A stretch of DNA of 64,000 nucleotides from Methylocystis sp. (GTDB lineage Bacteria; Pseudomonadota; Alphaproteobacteria; Rhizobiales; Beijerinckiaceae): NCBI GenBank assembly GCA_022843405.1, contig JALHNQ010000011.1, forward strand, positions 1 to 64,000. Direction: 5' to 3'. The stretch's first letter is position 1; each line of letters begins with the position of its first letter. The translations under genes were made by a program, and so were the position numbers. Positions 1 to 8,345 of this stretch are shown here, piece by piece. A model generated the notes under the pieces. It was not told the origin of the DNA, did no database searches, and saw only the letters and a program-made list of their open reading frames with translations.

Positions 1-101
1 TACAAGGCCCGTATCCACCGGGACCATCGAGTCTGAACCTGTGCCGCGCGCGTCGTCCTTCCGCGTGCGTCGCGACCGCGATGAAATCTAGGAGATCGGA
101 A

Positions 102-788
102 ATGGACAGGGCGATTTATATGGTCGGCGGCAGCAAGGGCGGCGTCGGCAAATCCATGGTGACAATGGCGCTTATCCACTTTCTGACGGCGCGCGACGAG
201 GCGGTTATCGTGGTCGACGCCGATACGTCAAATCCTGACGTCATGCAGAACTATGAAAAGGAGATCGAATGCGAGAGCGTCAATCTGGACGATGCCGACG
301 GCTGGATTCGACTCGTCAATCTATGCGATGAGAACACGGATAAGACCGTTATCGTCAACACGGCGGCGCGGAACAATCAGGGGGTTGGCGCCTATGGGGT
401 CACGCTGAGCGGCACGCTTGATGAGCTGAAGCGGCGATTGGTGACGTTGTGGGTCGTCAATCGGCAGCGGGACTCGCTGGAGCTGCTGCAAGACTATCTC
501 GACGCGATCCCCAATTCGACCGTGCACGTCGTCAAAAACGGCTACTTTGGCGCGGATGAGAAATTCGAGCTCTACAACGGCTCGAAAACGCGCAAGACGA
601 TCGAAGGGCGGGGCGGCAAGAGCCTGCTGTTCCCAGATATGGCGGATCGCGTGAGCGATGATCTTTACAGCAAGCGCCTCAGCATTCGGAAGGCGCTCGC
701 CGATATGCCGATTGGCAATCGCGCCGAATTGAAGCGGTGGCTGGCCCAGGTCGACGGCGTGTTTAAGGCGGTCACGGCGTATGAGTGA
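102..788 (+). CDS. traL: TraL-like conjugation ATPase (ParA/MinD superfamily)
   Basis: Predicted P-loop ATPase of the ParA/MinD superfamily, most like TraL of IncP-type transfer regions. The deviant Walker A motif GGSKGGVGKS lies at about residues 9-18, followed by a VVDAD strand near residue 39. I start it at 102 rather than 81 because AGGAGA lies about 7 bases before the second ATG. Length (228 aa) is close to RP4 TraL (about 240). Its stop overlaps the next gene by 8 bases, and that gene resembles TraM, giving the IncP order traL-traM. In IncP plasmids these are accessory transfer proteins transcribed away from oriT, so traK and oriT may lie just left of the window (inference). A MobD-type or general ParA-like ATPase is the alternative. 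Confidence 0.72.
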   Translation: MDRAIYMVGGSKGGVGKSMVTMALIHFLTARDEAVIVVDADTSNPDVMQNYEKEIECESVNLDDADGWIRLVNLCDENTDKTVIVNTAARNNQGVGAYGVTLSGTLDELKRRLVTLWVVNRQRDSLELLQDYLDAIPNSTVHVVKNGYFGADEKFELYNGSKTRKTIEGRGGKSLLFPDMADRVSDDLYSKRLSIRKALADMPIGNRAELKRWLAQVDGVFKAVTAYE

Positions 789-1209
789 GCGCCTGGAATG
801 GGAAGACGCGGGCGGCTTTGAGAAACTGATCGGCCGGGCCGCAACCGAAACCGAACGCCGCCAACTTCGTCGTGTCAAGGAAGTTCTCGGACTTCGCGAC
901 AATGATGCGCTGTGGCTCGTCATCTTCGCGCTTCAATACTACGACAGCCTTTATCGTCAGTTCCCGAGGGCGATCGCGACTGAGGCGGCGTCCGTAATGG
1001 CGCGCACGCGTGAGGCGGCGGAAGCGCAGATACGCGCCGGGGCCGAGACGGCGAAGGCTGATCTCGCACGGGCGGTCGCGCTCGCGGCGCAAGACGTGGC
1101 GCGTGACGTGGCGCGCCGCCAGACGACGCAATGGCTGATTTACGGGATGGCGGTCGGCGCGACGCTCGTCGTCGTTGGAATAGGTATCGGCCGCATACTG
1201 GCGCCGTAG
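781..1209 (+). CDS. traM: TraM-like conjugation accessory membrane protein
   Basis: A 142-aa protein resembling IncP TraM (about 145 aa). It has an N-terminal conserved block around FEKLIGR and DNDALW..ALQYYDSLYRQFP, an Ala/Glu-rich helical middle likely to form a coiled coil (residues 55-110), and one C-terminal membrane helix (about 119-140) with a very short tail. It overlaps traL by 8 bases, so translation is probably coupled. The role in IncP transfer is accessory and poorly defined. Identification rests on size, order and local motifs recalled from the family, not on a search. Confidence 0.65.
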   Translation: MSERLEWEDAGGFEKLIGRAATETERRQLRRVKEVLGLRDNDALWLVIFALQYYDSLYRQFPRAIATEAASVMARTREAAEAQIRAGAETAKADLARAVALAAQDVARDVARRQTTQWLIYGMAVGATLVVVGIGIGRILAP

Positions 1210-1480
1210 GCGCCGCGCGGCTCTGTCAGGCGTCGCCGTCTCGGACGCGCCGCAGCGCCCGAATTTCAGTCGCCGCGTGCGACGCGATGACGCTCGCGCG
1301 GCAGCGGAAGAGGCGACGAGCCTCACGCGTCTCGACGCAATCCGAGTTGCCCGGTGCAAAATGCTATTTCGCGGCTCGTCATGCGCGCCGCACCCGCAGG
1401 AGGCGCATTCACGGAGGTGGCATTTCGCGACGGTCACGAGCTTGTCCAGCGCGTCGGTTATGGCGTCGCCTCGTCGTGAG

Positions 1481-1508
1481 AGAGAGGGACCGCGCGCGGC
1501 CCCTCTCT
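1481..1508. terminator. Possible hairpin terminator between traM and ssb
   Basis: AGAGAGGG and CCCTCTCT form a perfect 8-bp stem around a GC-rich core that can pair with itself, just beyond the 3' end of the minus-strand ssb gene and 270 bases after traM. There is no clear T-run on either side, so this is only a candidate bidirectional terminator. The rest of 1210-1513 contains no gene I can support. Confidence 0.4.
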
Positions 1509-1513
1509 GGCGT

Positions 1514-1891
1514 TTAGCGGGCCTTCTTGCCCTGCGGTTTCGCGGCGGGAGCTTCCGTCTTCTTCACCGGCTTGTCCGCGAGGTGCTGAATGTCCTCCAC
1601 CGCGAAAGTGTAGCCGAACCGGCGCTCGCCGTTAGCTGCTTTCCATTCGGTCTGCTTCGGGCGTGAGGTGACTTGAACGAGGTGGCCAGATTCGAGTTTT
1701 TCGCGCGCCCATTTGATGCGCGATTCCTGCCTAGCGAAAATCGTATGTTCGATCCACTCGGGGTTGTCGATCCACTCGCCGTCGCCGTTCTTGTAGGGGT
1801 TGTTCGAGCAAACGGTGACGACGAGGTTGGCGCCGACTTCCTTGAGCTGACCGACCCGGCCGACCTGAATGTGCGTGTTGAGCTGCGACAT
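1514..1891 (-). CDS. ssb: Single-stranded DNA-binding protein (plasmid type)
   Basis: A short SSB of 125 aa with one OB-fold. It begins MSQLNTHIQVGRVG, has core strands with VVTVCSNN and WIEHTIFARQES, and ends in a basic/proline-rich tail (KPQGKKAR) rather than the acidic DDIPF-type tip of chromosomal SSBs. The start at 1891 is preceded by AGGAGAG about 7 bases upstream; the longer 152-aa track ORF adds an unconvincing Arg/Pro leader. It probably protects incoming single strands during transfer, given the adjacent traL/traM-like genes. It is one of three ssb loci within 6 kb (see 3885-4235 and 7010-7081). Confidence 0.8.
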   Translation of the reverse strand: MSQLNTHIQVGRVGQLKEVGANLVVTVCSNNPYKNGDGEWIDNPEWIEHTIFARQESRIKWAREKLESGHLVQVTSRPKQTEWKAANGERRFGYTFAVEDIQHLADKPVKKTEAPAAKPQGKKAR

Positions 1892-2024
1892 TTTCTCTCT
1901 CCTATCGTTGGGCCTCGGCCCGTTGCGATGGCGGTCTGAAAGCGCCGGGGTAAGGAGACCACAGAGCCGCAAGGCCGTAAGGCCGCAGCGGGCGAGCGAA
2001 GCGCTGCGCGCCGGCCGCGACGGG

Positions 2025-2089
2025 GAATTTTGGAGGGCGCAAAGCGCCCGTGCGCGAGGAATTGCCGCGTAGCGGCAAGGGGAAAATTC
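2025..2089. promoter_or_regulatory. Structured inverted-repeat element upstream of ssb
   Basis: About 135 bases upstream of the minus-strand ssb. An outer pair GAATTTT (2025-2031)/AAAATTC (2083-2089) encloses two perfect hairpins: GGGCGC-aaa-GCGCCC and TTGCCGC-gta-GCGGCAA (2062-2078). A related element lies at 7213-7260 upstream of the truncated ssb. It keeps the outer AATTTT/AAAATT and the flanks GAGGAATT...AAGGGGAAAATT, but has a different, still perfectly paired stem. Both loci also share a motif close to the ssb start (atcgttgg...ccgttgcgatggc). Such compensatory change points to a selected DNA or RNA structure; an Frpo-like single-strand promoter is one possibility (inference). Confidence 0.55.
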
Positions 2090-2576
2090 TTCGGCGCAGG
2101 CGCCGACGTGGCTCCGCCGGCGCTAGACAAGCCAGTCATGAGCAACGGGCGAAGGCCCGACATGGCAAGTGAGATCTTGTGCTGCGTCCGACACACAACC
2201 AAGTCAGCCGGATTTTCTGTCGAGACTCGGCCCGCATCGTTCTCATACCGTCGCGCAACCCCGCGAACTGAGTTGGCGATGGTCGATCCCGTGTGGCTGT
2301 GTCGATGGCGCCGAAAGCGCCTCGTTGCTCAAATGGGCCAATTGTGAGAAACCCGCCTCCTATTGAGTGACAGCCCCGCGCGCCACGCAAACGATGGACG
2401 CGGCTTTCGGCGCGGCGCACCCGAAGCGCAAGGAAGCGAGAGACAGAAATGTTGTCGCCGTGGCGTGCTCCCGTTGCGTGCAATCGAGGAACGGGCGACG
2501 TTGCATTGTGTCAGCGCAGCGCGCGGCGGGCGGGCGACCATCCGAATGTCGGACGATCGTATGCAAGTTGGAAGCG
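2090..2576. other. Gene-free stretch
   Basis: I see no supportable gene on either strand. The short overlapping ORFs here are Arg/Ala-rich reading-frame shadows typical of GC-rich DNA. The upstream part (1892-2024) holds the ssb leader, including the motif shared with the 7091-7125 leader. Confidence 0.4.
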
Positions 2577-2804
2577 ATGAACGAGATTATTTTAACGGAC
2601 GCCGATAGAGAGGGCGAAACGATGACGGCGCGCGTCGTTCGCTATGATCGAGAGCAACGTCGCCTCGAACTGGCGGTGCCGAATACCACTGTTGTTTTCA
2701 CGCTTCACGGCGATGGCGACCGGTTCACGGGAGCGCTTGGCGGCCGAAGCTTCTATTGGGATGCGCCGCGCGCCGAACCCGCGAAAAAACGAGTGAAGCG
2801 TTAA
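2577..2804 (+). CDS. Small hypothetical protein
   Basis: The 75-aa reading MNEIILTDADREGE... is the plausible coding part of a longer track ORF whose first 70 residues look non-coding. It alternates short beta-like strands (MTARVVRYD, RRLELAVP, TVVFTLHGD, FTGALGGRSFYW) and ends in a basic tail KKRVKR, suggesting a small beta-barrel nucleic-acid- or protein-binding protein. A start at the second ATG (2622) is also possible. No family recognised. It lies between ssb and a DUF2285-like gene, as expected of plasmid accessory genes. Confidence 0.45.
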   Translation: MNEIILTDADREGETMTARVVRYDREQRRLELAVPNTTVVFTLHGDGDRFTGALGGRSFYWDAPRAEPAKKRVKR

Positions 2805-2828
2805 CCCCGGCGCGCATCCCAATTGTCG

Positions 2829-3101
2829 TCACGAATTCGGCATTTTCAGCAGCTCCTTATAGCCCTGCTGCGTCATCCATCGCGCGCGGGCGTAATGGCT
2901 GTGATAGACGCGCCGCGCACGCTCACGTTCGACGTCGGGATCAATTTTGAGAACGATCCGGCTCGCCTCCTCCCAGCCAGCGCCATCGCGCGCAGCGTCG
3001 AGCAGGCGCAGATAAACGATCATATGCGTAAGATCGTAATCGGTGAGCGCAAGCGTTGTTGGCGCTGCGTCTGCAACCGTATCGGACTGATTGGGGATCA
3101 T
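2829..3101 (-). CDS. DUF2285-like small accessory protein
   Basis: A 90-aa protein with the pattern LTDYDLTHMIVYLRLLDA, a WEEASRIVL.IDP block and ARWMTQQGYKELL. From memory this matches small DUF2285-associated proteins found near replication and transfer genes on alphaproteobacterial plasmids and integrative elements. Start is well supported: AAGGAGG lies 6 bases before the ATG. It is predicted mostly helical and soluble. Molecular function is not established; a DNA-binding role is often assumed for the family. Confidence 0.6.
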   Translation of the reverse strand: MIPNQSDTVADAAPTTLALTDYDLTHMIVYLRLLDAARDGAGWEEASRIVLKIDPDVERERARRVYHSHYARARWMTQQGYKELLKMPNS

Positions 3102-3224
3102 GATTGGCCTCCTTGAAAGCGCAGACTACGCTTCGATCGCTCCGGGTAAGACTGCAGCCGCAAGGGAGCCGGTAGCGCCGATATGTGGCGGCATTCAGGG
3201 TGCACCGAGCGAGACCCCTGAGTG

Positions 3225-3464
3225 ATGGTTCGGCAAAGCCGCCAAGAGAGGGCAATGCGTATGGCCGAGCGAGAACCACGGCGTGCTATGCCTCGCGAGG
3301 TTCTGCAAGGAAAGTCGCAAGTGGTCGACGGCGCCTATTCGTCATCGGCTCAGGTGGCGCGGATGCGCCACATAGAGGCTTGCAACGCGAGCGCTAAGAA
3401 GGGCCATAGTTCCCGACGCGAGCTCTGCGAAGCCAAAGGCTATTGCCCTGCCTGCTTTCGGTAA
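3225..3464 (+). CDS. Possible small Cys-containing protein
   Basis: A 79-aa ORF with a basic middle and C-terminal cysteines (CNAS..., CEAKGYCPACF), which could form a small metal-binding site. There is no strong ribosome site and no recognised family, so it may be a chance ORF. The stretch after it (3465-3884) contains no supportable gene; its ORFs overlap one another and are low-complexity shadows. Confidence 0.25.
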   Translation: MVRQSRQERAMRMAEREPRRAMPREVLQGKSQVVDGAYSSSAQVARMRHIEACNASAKKGHSSRRELCEAKGYCPACFR

Positions 3465-3884
3465 TAGCGACCTCTGGTCCGAGTGAGCATAGCGACGGCG
3501 CGCGCCGCGCTCCGTCACGAGGCCAGTGCGAGCCCGAAAAGCGGGCGCCTCGACCGGCCCCGCACCCACGCCGAAGCGGGTAAGCGCATGACATACGCTA
3601 GCGGAATTGCGCGAACCGATCCGCTCGCAGAGGAAATGGGGGACCTTGATCCCTATCAAAGCAGTTTGTGCACGTAAGCAGCAAGCCTCTGACAAAGAAT
3701 ACTGTCGACGAGTTGTTCGATGCTCTTTTCGAAATTCTTGCGCACCACGCGAAATATGCGCGACCGCACTCAACGGAACGGTTGTCTCGGTCCAGCACAA
3801 CGCGCTCTCCGAGCCTTCGAGGCCTTCAAGGTCACCTTTTTCGCGGTGACACGGACGCCGAGCGCGCCCGCCTTTGTTGACTGA

Positions 3885-4235
3885 TTACGCGGCATCCTCT
3901 TCGCCGCTATCGGCGCGACTCAACAGGTCGAACACGCTGGCGACGACGTCGACGCCGTAATTCATCTTGCCTTCCTTTTCATAGGACGTTTCAGCGACAC
4001 GACATTCGGCATAGATCGGCGCGCCCTTCCTGACGTTTTTCAACACGAACGCCGCATCGCGCTCGTTCAAAATAGTGACCGTCACCCAGTCGGTTTTCTC
4101 AATGCGCTCGCGCGATTTCTTATCCGTCCAACTGCGGTTTGTCGCGACACTCACCTTGGCGATTTTACCGTTGTCGAACGCCTTCGGCTCTTGCCCGACA
4201 TAGCCTCGTAGAATGAAAAGATTGGTTGTTCTCAT
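3885..4235 (-). CDS. ssb: Single-stranded DNA-binding protein, second copy
   Basis: A 116-aa SSB with a clear OB-fold: N-terminal NLFILRGYVGQEPKAF, then KVSVATNRSW, KTDWVTVTI and SYEKEGKMNYGVDVVA. The C-terminus ends acidic (DSGEEDAA), unlike the basic tail of the 1514-1891 copy, so the two are different subfamilies rather than a recent duplication. GGAG lies about 8 bases before the start. A small hairpin CCTCG-agcg-CGAGG (4289-4302) flanked by AAAA/TTTT lies about 55 bases upstream of the start. Likely function: coating ssDNA in plasmid replication or transfer. Confidence 0.8.
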   Translation of the reverse strand: MRTTNLFILRGYVGQEPKAFDNGKIAKVSVATNRSWTDKKSRERIEKTDWVTVTILNERDAAFVLKNVRKGAPIYAECRVAETSYEKEGKMNYGVDVVASVFDLLSRADSGEEDAA

Positions 4236-4716
4236 CGCTTGACTCCAATGATGCGAAGCGGGCGCCGTCCACTTTCCGGGCTGAAAAGCCTCGAGCGCGA
4301 GGAAAGCATTTTATTAGAGGAATGGCGATAATAAGATTGTCTTGAAGGGGATTATGGCTTTAACATCGAGTCCTGCTACGGCATGCTTTGTTCGATCGGT
4401 CTGAAGGAAAGCGAAACAAAAAGGCGTTTCCTCGACACTTTCAGCGTCATGCGCGCGCCGCGTTCGTCGCGCGGAACACGCCGAAACGTGACGATGGACT
4501 TCTCACTTGACCAAGCGCGCACCCGGGAAGGCTGACGGAGTAAGGAGAGGGAATGAAGGTGCGCGCGAATGCGCGCGGCTGATCAACGGCGCAAGGGATC
4601 GTCAACCGCAAGTTCGGTGACGGCGAAAGGTGGCGCCAGTCGCTAACGCGATTAAGGCGCGGCCATAGGGTTCGCCCAACTGCCGCGCGCAATAAAACCG
4701 AGAGGAATTCAAGGGT
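4236..4716. other. Intergenic region without a clear gene
   Basis: About 480 bases between the divergent ssb and acyltransferase. It includes the 4289-4302 hairpin and a comparatively AT-rich patch (4300-4380) suitable for promoters of either gene. The minus-strand ORFs here are Arg/Ser-rich and have no ribosome sites. Confidence 0.4.
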
Positions 4717-5796
4717 TTGAAGGACCGGATTGAAACGCTCGATGAATTGAGGGCTTTGGCGATCGGCGCGGTAATGCTGTCGCATTTCGCGCTCGCCTTC
4801 GGGTCGCAATCGATCGTAGCGTTTTGGCTCAACCTCCCTGATCTCAGCGTCGGCGTCGATCTGTTCTTTGTGATTTCAGGTTTCCTGATTTTCCGGAATG
4901 TTACCGATCTGACGCAAGCCCACAGCTACACGCGCGGGATCGCGACCTTCTATGCGCGCCGACTAACGCGGATCGTGCTCCCGGCATGGGCGATCGTCGC
5001 GGCGCTTGCAATGGCCCATATTGAACATCCCGCGTCGAGCGTCACCGATCTTTGGACTGCCGCGGCGCTCATCGCAAACGTCCATTGGGCGCGCTGCGAA
5101 GTCGACGCCCGCTGCGGCGATCCGCTCGCGACATCACATTTCTGGTCGCTGGCGAGCGAAGCGCAATTCTATTTCCTGGCACCAGCGCTGCTGCTCGCGC
5201 GGGGACGTGCCGCGCTCTACGGGGTGTCCGCAGCCATTCTGCTGCTTGCCCCCGTTCCCCGCCCACACGGCTCCCTGCTGTGGGCGCTGCGCCCGGAAGC
5301 GCTCCTGCTTGGCGCGGCGCTCGCCAGCCAGTTGAGACGGAGCGCCTCCTGGCTGGCGAAGGCGCCGCCCGTGTCCACCGGATTGGCGGCATGGTGGATC
5401 CTTGTGGCGTCCATGGTGGCGAGCATTGGGATTGGCCCCTTCTCGGGGCTGGCGTGGACGCTTGTCGCATTTATCAGCGCCGGCGTCGTTTTCGGACGCC
5501 TCCAAGGAACGCCCATCGCCGGTAGTGCCGGCGAGGCCGTGCGAAGGATCGGCCGCGCGTCGTTCTCCGTCTATCTCGTCCATCTGCCGCTGATCGGTAT
5601 TGCCGCGGAATCGGTCGCCCCATGGATCGGGGCGCCCGCCGCCGCCCTTGGCGCTCTGGTGGCGATCGGCGCGGCGGCGATGGTGGTCGAGTTCACGATC
5701 GTGCGACCGGCGGCGCAACTCGGCCGCGCGTGGAGCATGGGCTTCGTATCTAATTATTTGCCAATCGCAGGCCGCGCGGCGAAAATCGGGGCTTAG
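4717..5796 (+). CDS. Acyltransferase 3 family membrane protein
   Basis: A 359-aa integral membrane acyltransferase of the OafA/YrhL (acyltransferase_3) family, which O-acylates surface sugars or lipids using a cytoplasmic acyl donor. The N-terminus holds the family hallmarks ETLDELRALAIGAVMLSHF (catalytic His region) and VGVDLFFVISGFL, followed by RRLTRIVLPAW and about ten hydrophobic segments. The start is TTG, with AGAGGA about 11 bases upstream; the frame is intact to the stop. It stands alone with no sugar-modification partners, so the substrate is unknown. Confidence 0.8.
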   Translation: MKDRIETLDELRALAIGAVMLSHFALAFGSQSIVAFWLNLPDLSVGVDLFFVISGFLIFRNVTDLTQAHSYTRGIATFYARRLTRIVLPAWAIVAALAMAHIEHPASSVTDLWTAAALIANVHWARCEVDARCGDPLATSHFWSLASEAQFYFLAPALLLARGRAALYGVSAAILLLAPVPRPHGSLLWALRPEALLLGAALASQLRRSASWLAKAPPVSTGLAAWWILVASMVASIGIGPFSGLAWTLVAFISAGVVFGRLQGTPIAGSAGEAVRRIGRASFSVYLVHLPLIGIAAESVAPWIGAPAAALGALVAIGAAAMVVEFTIVRPAAQLGRAWSMGFVSNYLPIAGRAAKIGA

Positions 5797-6092
5797 CAAA
5801 TTTACTCGGCATAGATCATAGGCCGAAACGCCAACTCGCAGACTTTTAATATGACCCCATATCGGTCAACCGACGTCGACGCATGGTGCCCACGAACGTT
5901 GTTGAGCAGCCTCGAGCGCCAATTTCTTCCAGAGCTTCAACAACATAGCGTCGTCGCGCTACCATAGCGGCGCCATCGCTGCCGCACATCGAACAAATGC
6001 CGAATTATCGCCTTAACAATTCGCAACGCTTGCGGCGCTTCCAATAAACACTCCGAGCTCGCGCTCAGAGCGCGAGATGACCGGAAAATCGT

Positions 6093-6620
6093 TTGATGCG
6101 GCACAATGTGAGCTTACGCAAAAGAAAGGCCGACCATGGACATGGTCGCATCTGGTGTCCACCGTTGCGCCTGTACTTTCCAAGAATTTTCGGAATTTCG
6201 TGGAAGGTCGCTAAACGACCGCGTCAGGACAAGGCGCCTGAACTTCAACATATCACTTACACGCTCGATCCAAGGGCTATTGCGGCAATCCGTGGCAGCA
6301 TTGTCGATGAAATCGATCACCTCGACCGCGACGCGCCGCATTCGCTCATCGTCCGCCATCACTGGTCAAGATCGCTCGCCAGTTCCTACCTCGAGGGCGT
6401 TGAAGATGTGACGGACATATCCAACAACACGGGAATTTTCGAAGTTGACGACGCAGTATTCACACTCACGGAACGGCCAACGCGCGCCGACTGGCCGGTG
6501 CCGATGATCATCTACGTCGCCGAAATTTACGCCTCAAAGAACGCGATGATCGACGCCGAACATTTTGAAGTTGTCGTCGGCCCGGACGGACGGCCCGTGC
6601 CCCGCGAATTGCTCGGCTGA
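6093..6620 (+). CDS. Hypothetical protein
   Basis: Up to 175 aa, unrecognised. The convincing part is the C-terminal two thirds (from about residue 50, HITYTLDPRAIAAIRGSIVDEID...), with mixed charged/hydrophobic character and a VPMIIYVAEIY strand. The first 45 residues are basic and may be non-coding, so the true start is uncertain. A 47-aa ORF follows 8 bases after the stop, suggesting a two-gene unit. Confidence 0.45.
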   Translation: MMRHNVSLRKRKADHGHGRIWCPPLRLYFPRIFGISWKVAKRPRQDKAPELQHITYTLDPRAIAAIRGSIVDEIDHLDRDAPHSLIVRHHWSRSLASSYLEGVEDVTDISNNTGIFEVDDAVFTLTERPTRADWPVPMIIYVAEIYASKNAMIDAEHFEVVVGPDGRPVPRELLG

Positions 6621-6628
6621 GGGGTGAT

Positions 6629-6772
6629 ATGGAAGACGAAGCGAAGAGAGGCTGGACGATTCAGCACGATGGCGGCGAACCGTTGCCAGCGTCAATAGCC
6701 GAGTTGGTCGAGCGCTGGCTTGCCGTGACCGACCGATGGCGATCCAATCGCGGCGCTGGTGATCGCCGCTGA
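6629..6772 (+). CDS. Small acidic hypothetical protein (47 aa)
   Basis: MEDEAKRGWTIQHDGGEPLP... 47 aa, too short for the ORF track. It starts 8 bases after the preceding stop, with GGGGTGAT directly upstream serving as ribosome site. A central predicted helix (SIAELVERWLAV) and a basic end are visible. Likely co-translated with the upstream hypothetical; no family recognised. Confidence 0.4.
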   Translation: MEDEAKRGWTIQHDGGEPLPASIAELVERWLAVTDRWRSNRGAGDRR

Positions 6773-7009
6773 AGAATTGACGCTTTTGGCGCCCGCCACG
6801 AGCCGCGGCTTTTCGCGTTTGCCGCCAATCGAAGGTCAGGCCATAATAACAGCGGTGAAATAGCCCGTAGCAGAAGGCGGACGTAAGTCGCCGATCTGGC
6901 GCGCAAACACGCGGTTTGGGAAGCTGTCAACGGCGGAGAGAATCCCGGCCACCAGGGCGGCGCAAAACCAAGCCAGTTGGGAGAGAACGCCGACATGCAA
7001 AGGTTCGGG

Positions 7010-7081
7010 CTACGACGGGATGATTTCGCCACGAACCTTGCCGATGCGGCCGAGGATCTGGAATTCCACGAAAGTCTTCAT
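7010..7081 (-). pseudogene. Truncated third ssb
   Basis: The 23-codon frame MKTFVEFQILGRIGKVRGEIIPS-stop matches the N-terminal OB-fold strand of SSB (compare QVGRVGQLKEVG in the intact copy at 1514-1891). It has a proper ssb-type leader: the sequence just upstream (ATCGTTGG...GGTTGCGATGGC) corresponds to the leader of the intact gene, and the 7213-7260 structured element lies further upstream. The rest of the gene is lost; 6773-7009 shows no continuing SSB homology that I can read. Confidence 0.55.
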
Positions 7082-7212
7082 CTTGCTCTCCATCGTTGGA
7101 GCGACTGCCCCGGTTGCGATGGCTGTCCGTGATGGCCGCGAAGGCGACGCCATAACCGAAGCGCCGACAAGGCGTGAGGCTGAAGCAGAGGGAAGGACCC
7201 GAAGGCCGCGTC

Positions 7213-7260
7213 AATTTTGTCTCGCGAGGAATTGGCGCGCAGCGCGCCAAGGGGAAAATT
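7213..7260. promoter_or_regulatory. Second covarying hairpin element (ssb leader)
   Basis: AATTTT (7213-7218) and AAAATT (7255-7260) enclose GAGGAA-TTGGCGCG-cag-CGCGCCAA-GGGG, a perfect 8-bp stem at 7232-7250. Relative to the element at 2025-2089 the flanks are conserved while stem bases changed on both sides with pairing kept. It lies 132 bases upstream of the truncated ssb start, a spacing like that of the first element. Confidence 0.55.
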
Positions 7261-7727
7261 ATCGCGGCCGCAGGGTTTTGGGCGACGACGGCGGCCATAG
7301 GACGAAACGCAATGCAAACGGAGGCGGACGTTCCCGCCAGAGAGGGAGGCGTAAAGACTCGAAGCGAATTCAGATCGTCGGGACGGCAGGCCCCGTGAAT
7401 CCGGGCGAATCGCCTGTTCGATGCCCCTAGGCCCAGCTATCTCTCAAATGTCTGGCGGAAAGACCGAGAATACCCCCCGGGAAATGAAATTCAACCTGGT
7501 TGGCGTCGAAAACGGAAAACCGCCAACGCGTAAAATCGGCCTATTGGAATCGGCTGGGATCGATAATGTGGAACGCGAAATTCGGCGTGGCGATCGGTCT
7601 TAAGAATGGCGCACTCCCGATGTCATGACTTGCGCCGCTAAGGATGATGGCGACGCCGGCGGAATCGCCACAGGAAGGAAAATATGCAGAAGCGCTAATT
7701 GCGACGCGACGAGAGATCGAGACGAGT
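7261..7727. other. Gene-free stretch
   Basis: No supportable gene. Short ORFs on the plus strand (7421-7603, 7644-7895) lack ribosome sites and recognisable content, and the latter is mainly antisense to the methyltransferase. Confidence 0.4.
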
Positions 7728-8345
7728 TCACGCCGTGGACCGAGCGCTTCCCGCATACATGTAGGTCATGATACGGGGACCATCCGCATACTCGTTTCTA
7801 AGTTCCGTCAGATCGAAGCCGGCGGCGCGCACGAGATCGTCCATCTTTCGATCCAGATGACAACCGCCGGCGACTTTGCGCCATATCGGGGTTAGTCGGT
7901 GTTGCCAACTTTCCACTCGAGGCTCCGGTGAAAGTCCATGCTCGACAAACATCAGCCTGCCGCCAGGCTTGAGAACCCGCCGCATTTCGCGCAGCGCGAT
8001 CAGCGGGTCGGGAATCGAACAAAGCGTCCAGGTCATCACGACCGTGTCTATTGTGTCGTCCCCGAGAGGGATCGCGGTTGCGGACGCTTGTATGAGTTGG
8101 GTTCTGACGGTGGCCGCGTCGGCGCGTCGGCTCCCCATCGCGAGCAAACGGGGCGAAGGATCGATTCCGATAACAATCTCGACCTGTTCGCCATAGAACG
8201 GGAAATTCAGTCCCGAGCCGACCCCGATTTCGAGCACCCGGCCGCTGGCGGCGGCCACAACCTCGCGACGATACCTCTCGAGTTGGCTCTGACGCATGAC
8301 CAGATCGAGCAGCGGCGGAAAAACCCAGCGATCATAGACGTTCAC
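7728..8345 (-). CDS. METTL7-like class I SAM methyltransferase
   Basis: A 205-aa SAM-dependent methyltransferase. Motif I is VLEIGVGSGLNFPFY, motif II GIDPSP, and the post-motif block is TWTLCSIPDPLIALREMRRVLKPGGRLMFVEH, followed by WRKVAGGCHLDRK. This arrangement closely recalls the METTL7/TMT1 (alkyl thiol methyltransferase) family, so a thiol or sulfide substrate is a reasonable guess but is inference. I start it at GTG 8345, which forms a GTGA overlap with the upstream stop and has GGAGG about 8 bases before it; the longer track ORF reads through the neighbouring gene. Last gene of the sulfur cluster. Confidence 0.75.
   Translation of the reverse strand: MNVYDRWVFPPLLDLVMRQSQLERYRREVVAAASGRVLEIGVGSGLNFPFYGEQVEIVIGIDPSPRLLAMGSRRADAATVRTQLIQASATAIPLGDDTIDTVVMTWTLCSIPDPLIALREMRRVLKPGGRLMFVEHGLSPEPRVESWQHRLTPIWRKVAGGCHLDRKMDDLVRAAGFDLTELRNEYADGPRIMTYMYAGSARSTA

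Noticed and set aside
772-1437. 221-aa minus-strand ORF opposite traM
   Set aside because: Low-complexity Arg-rich translation without family features; traM on the plus strand explains the openness.
5134-5799. 221-aa minus-strand ORF over the acyltransferase
   Set aside because: Arg/Gly/Gln-rich shadow with no ribosome site; the plus strand encodes a clear membrane acyltransferase.
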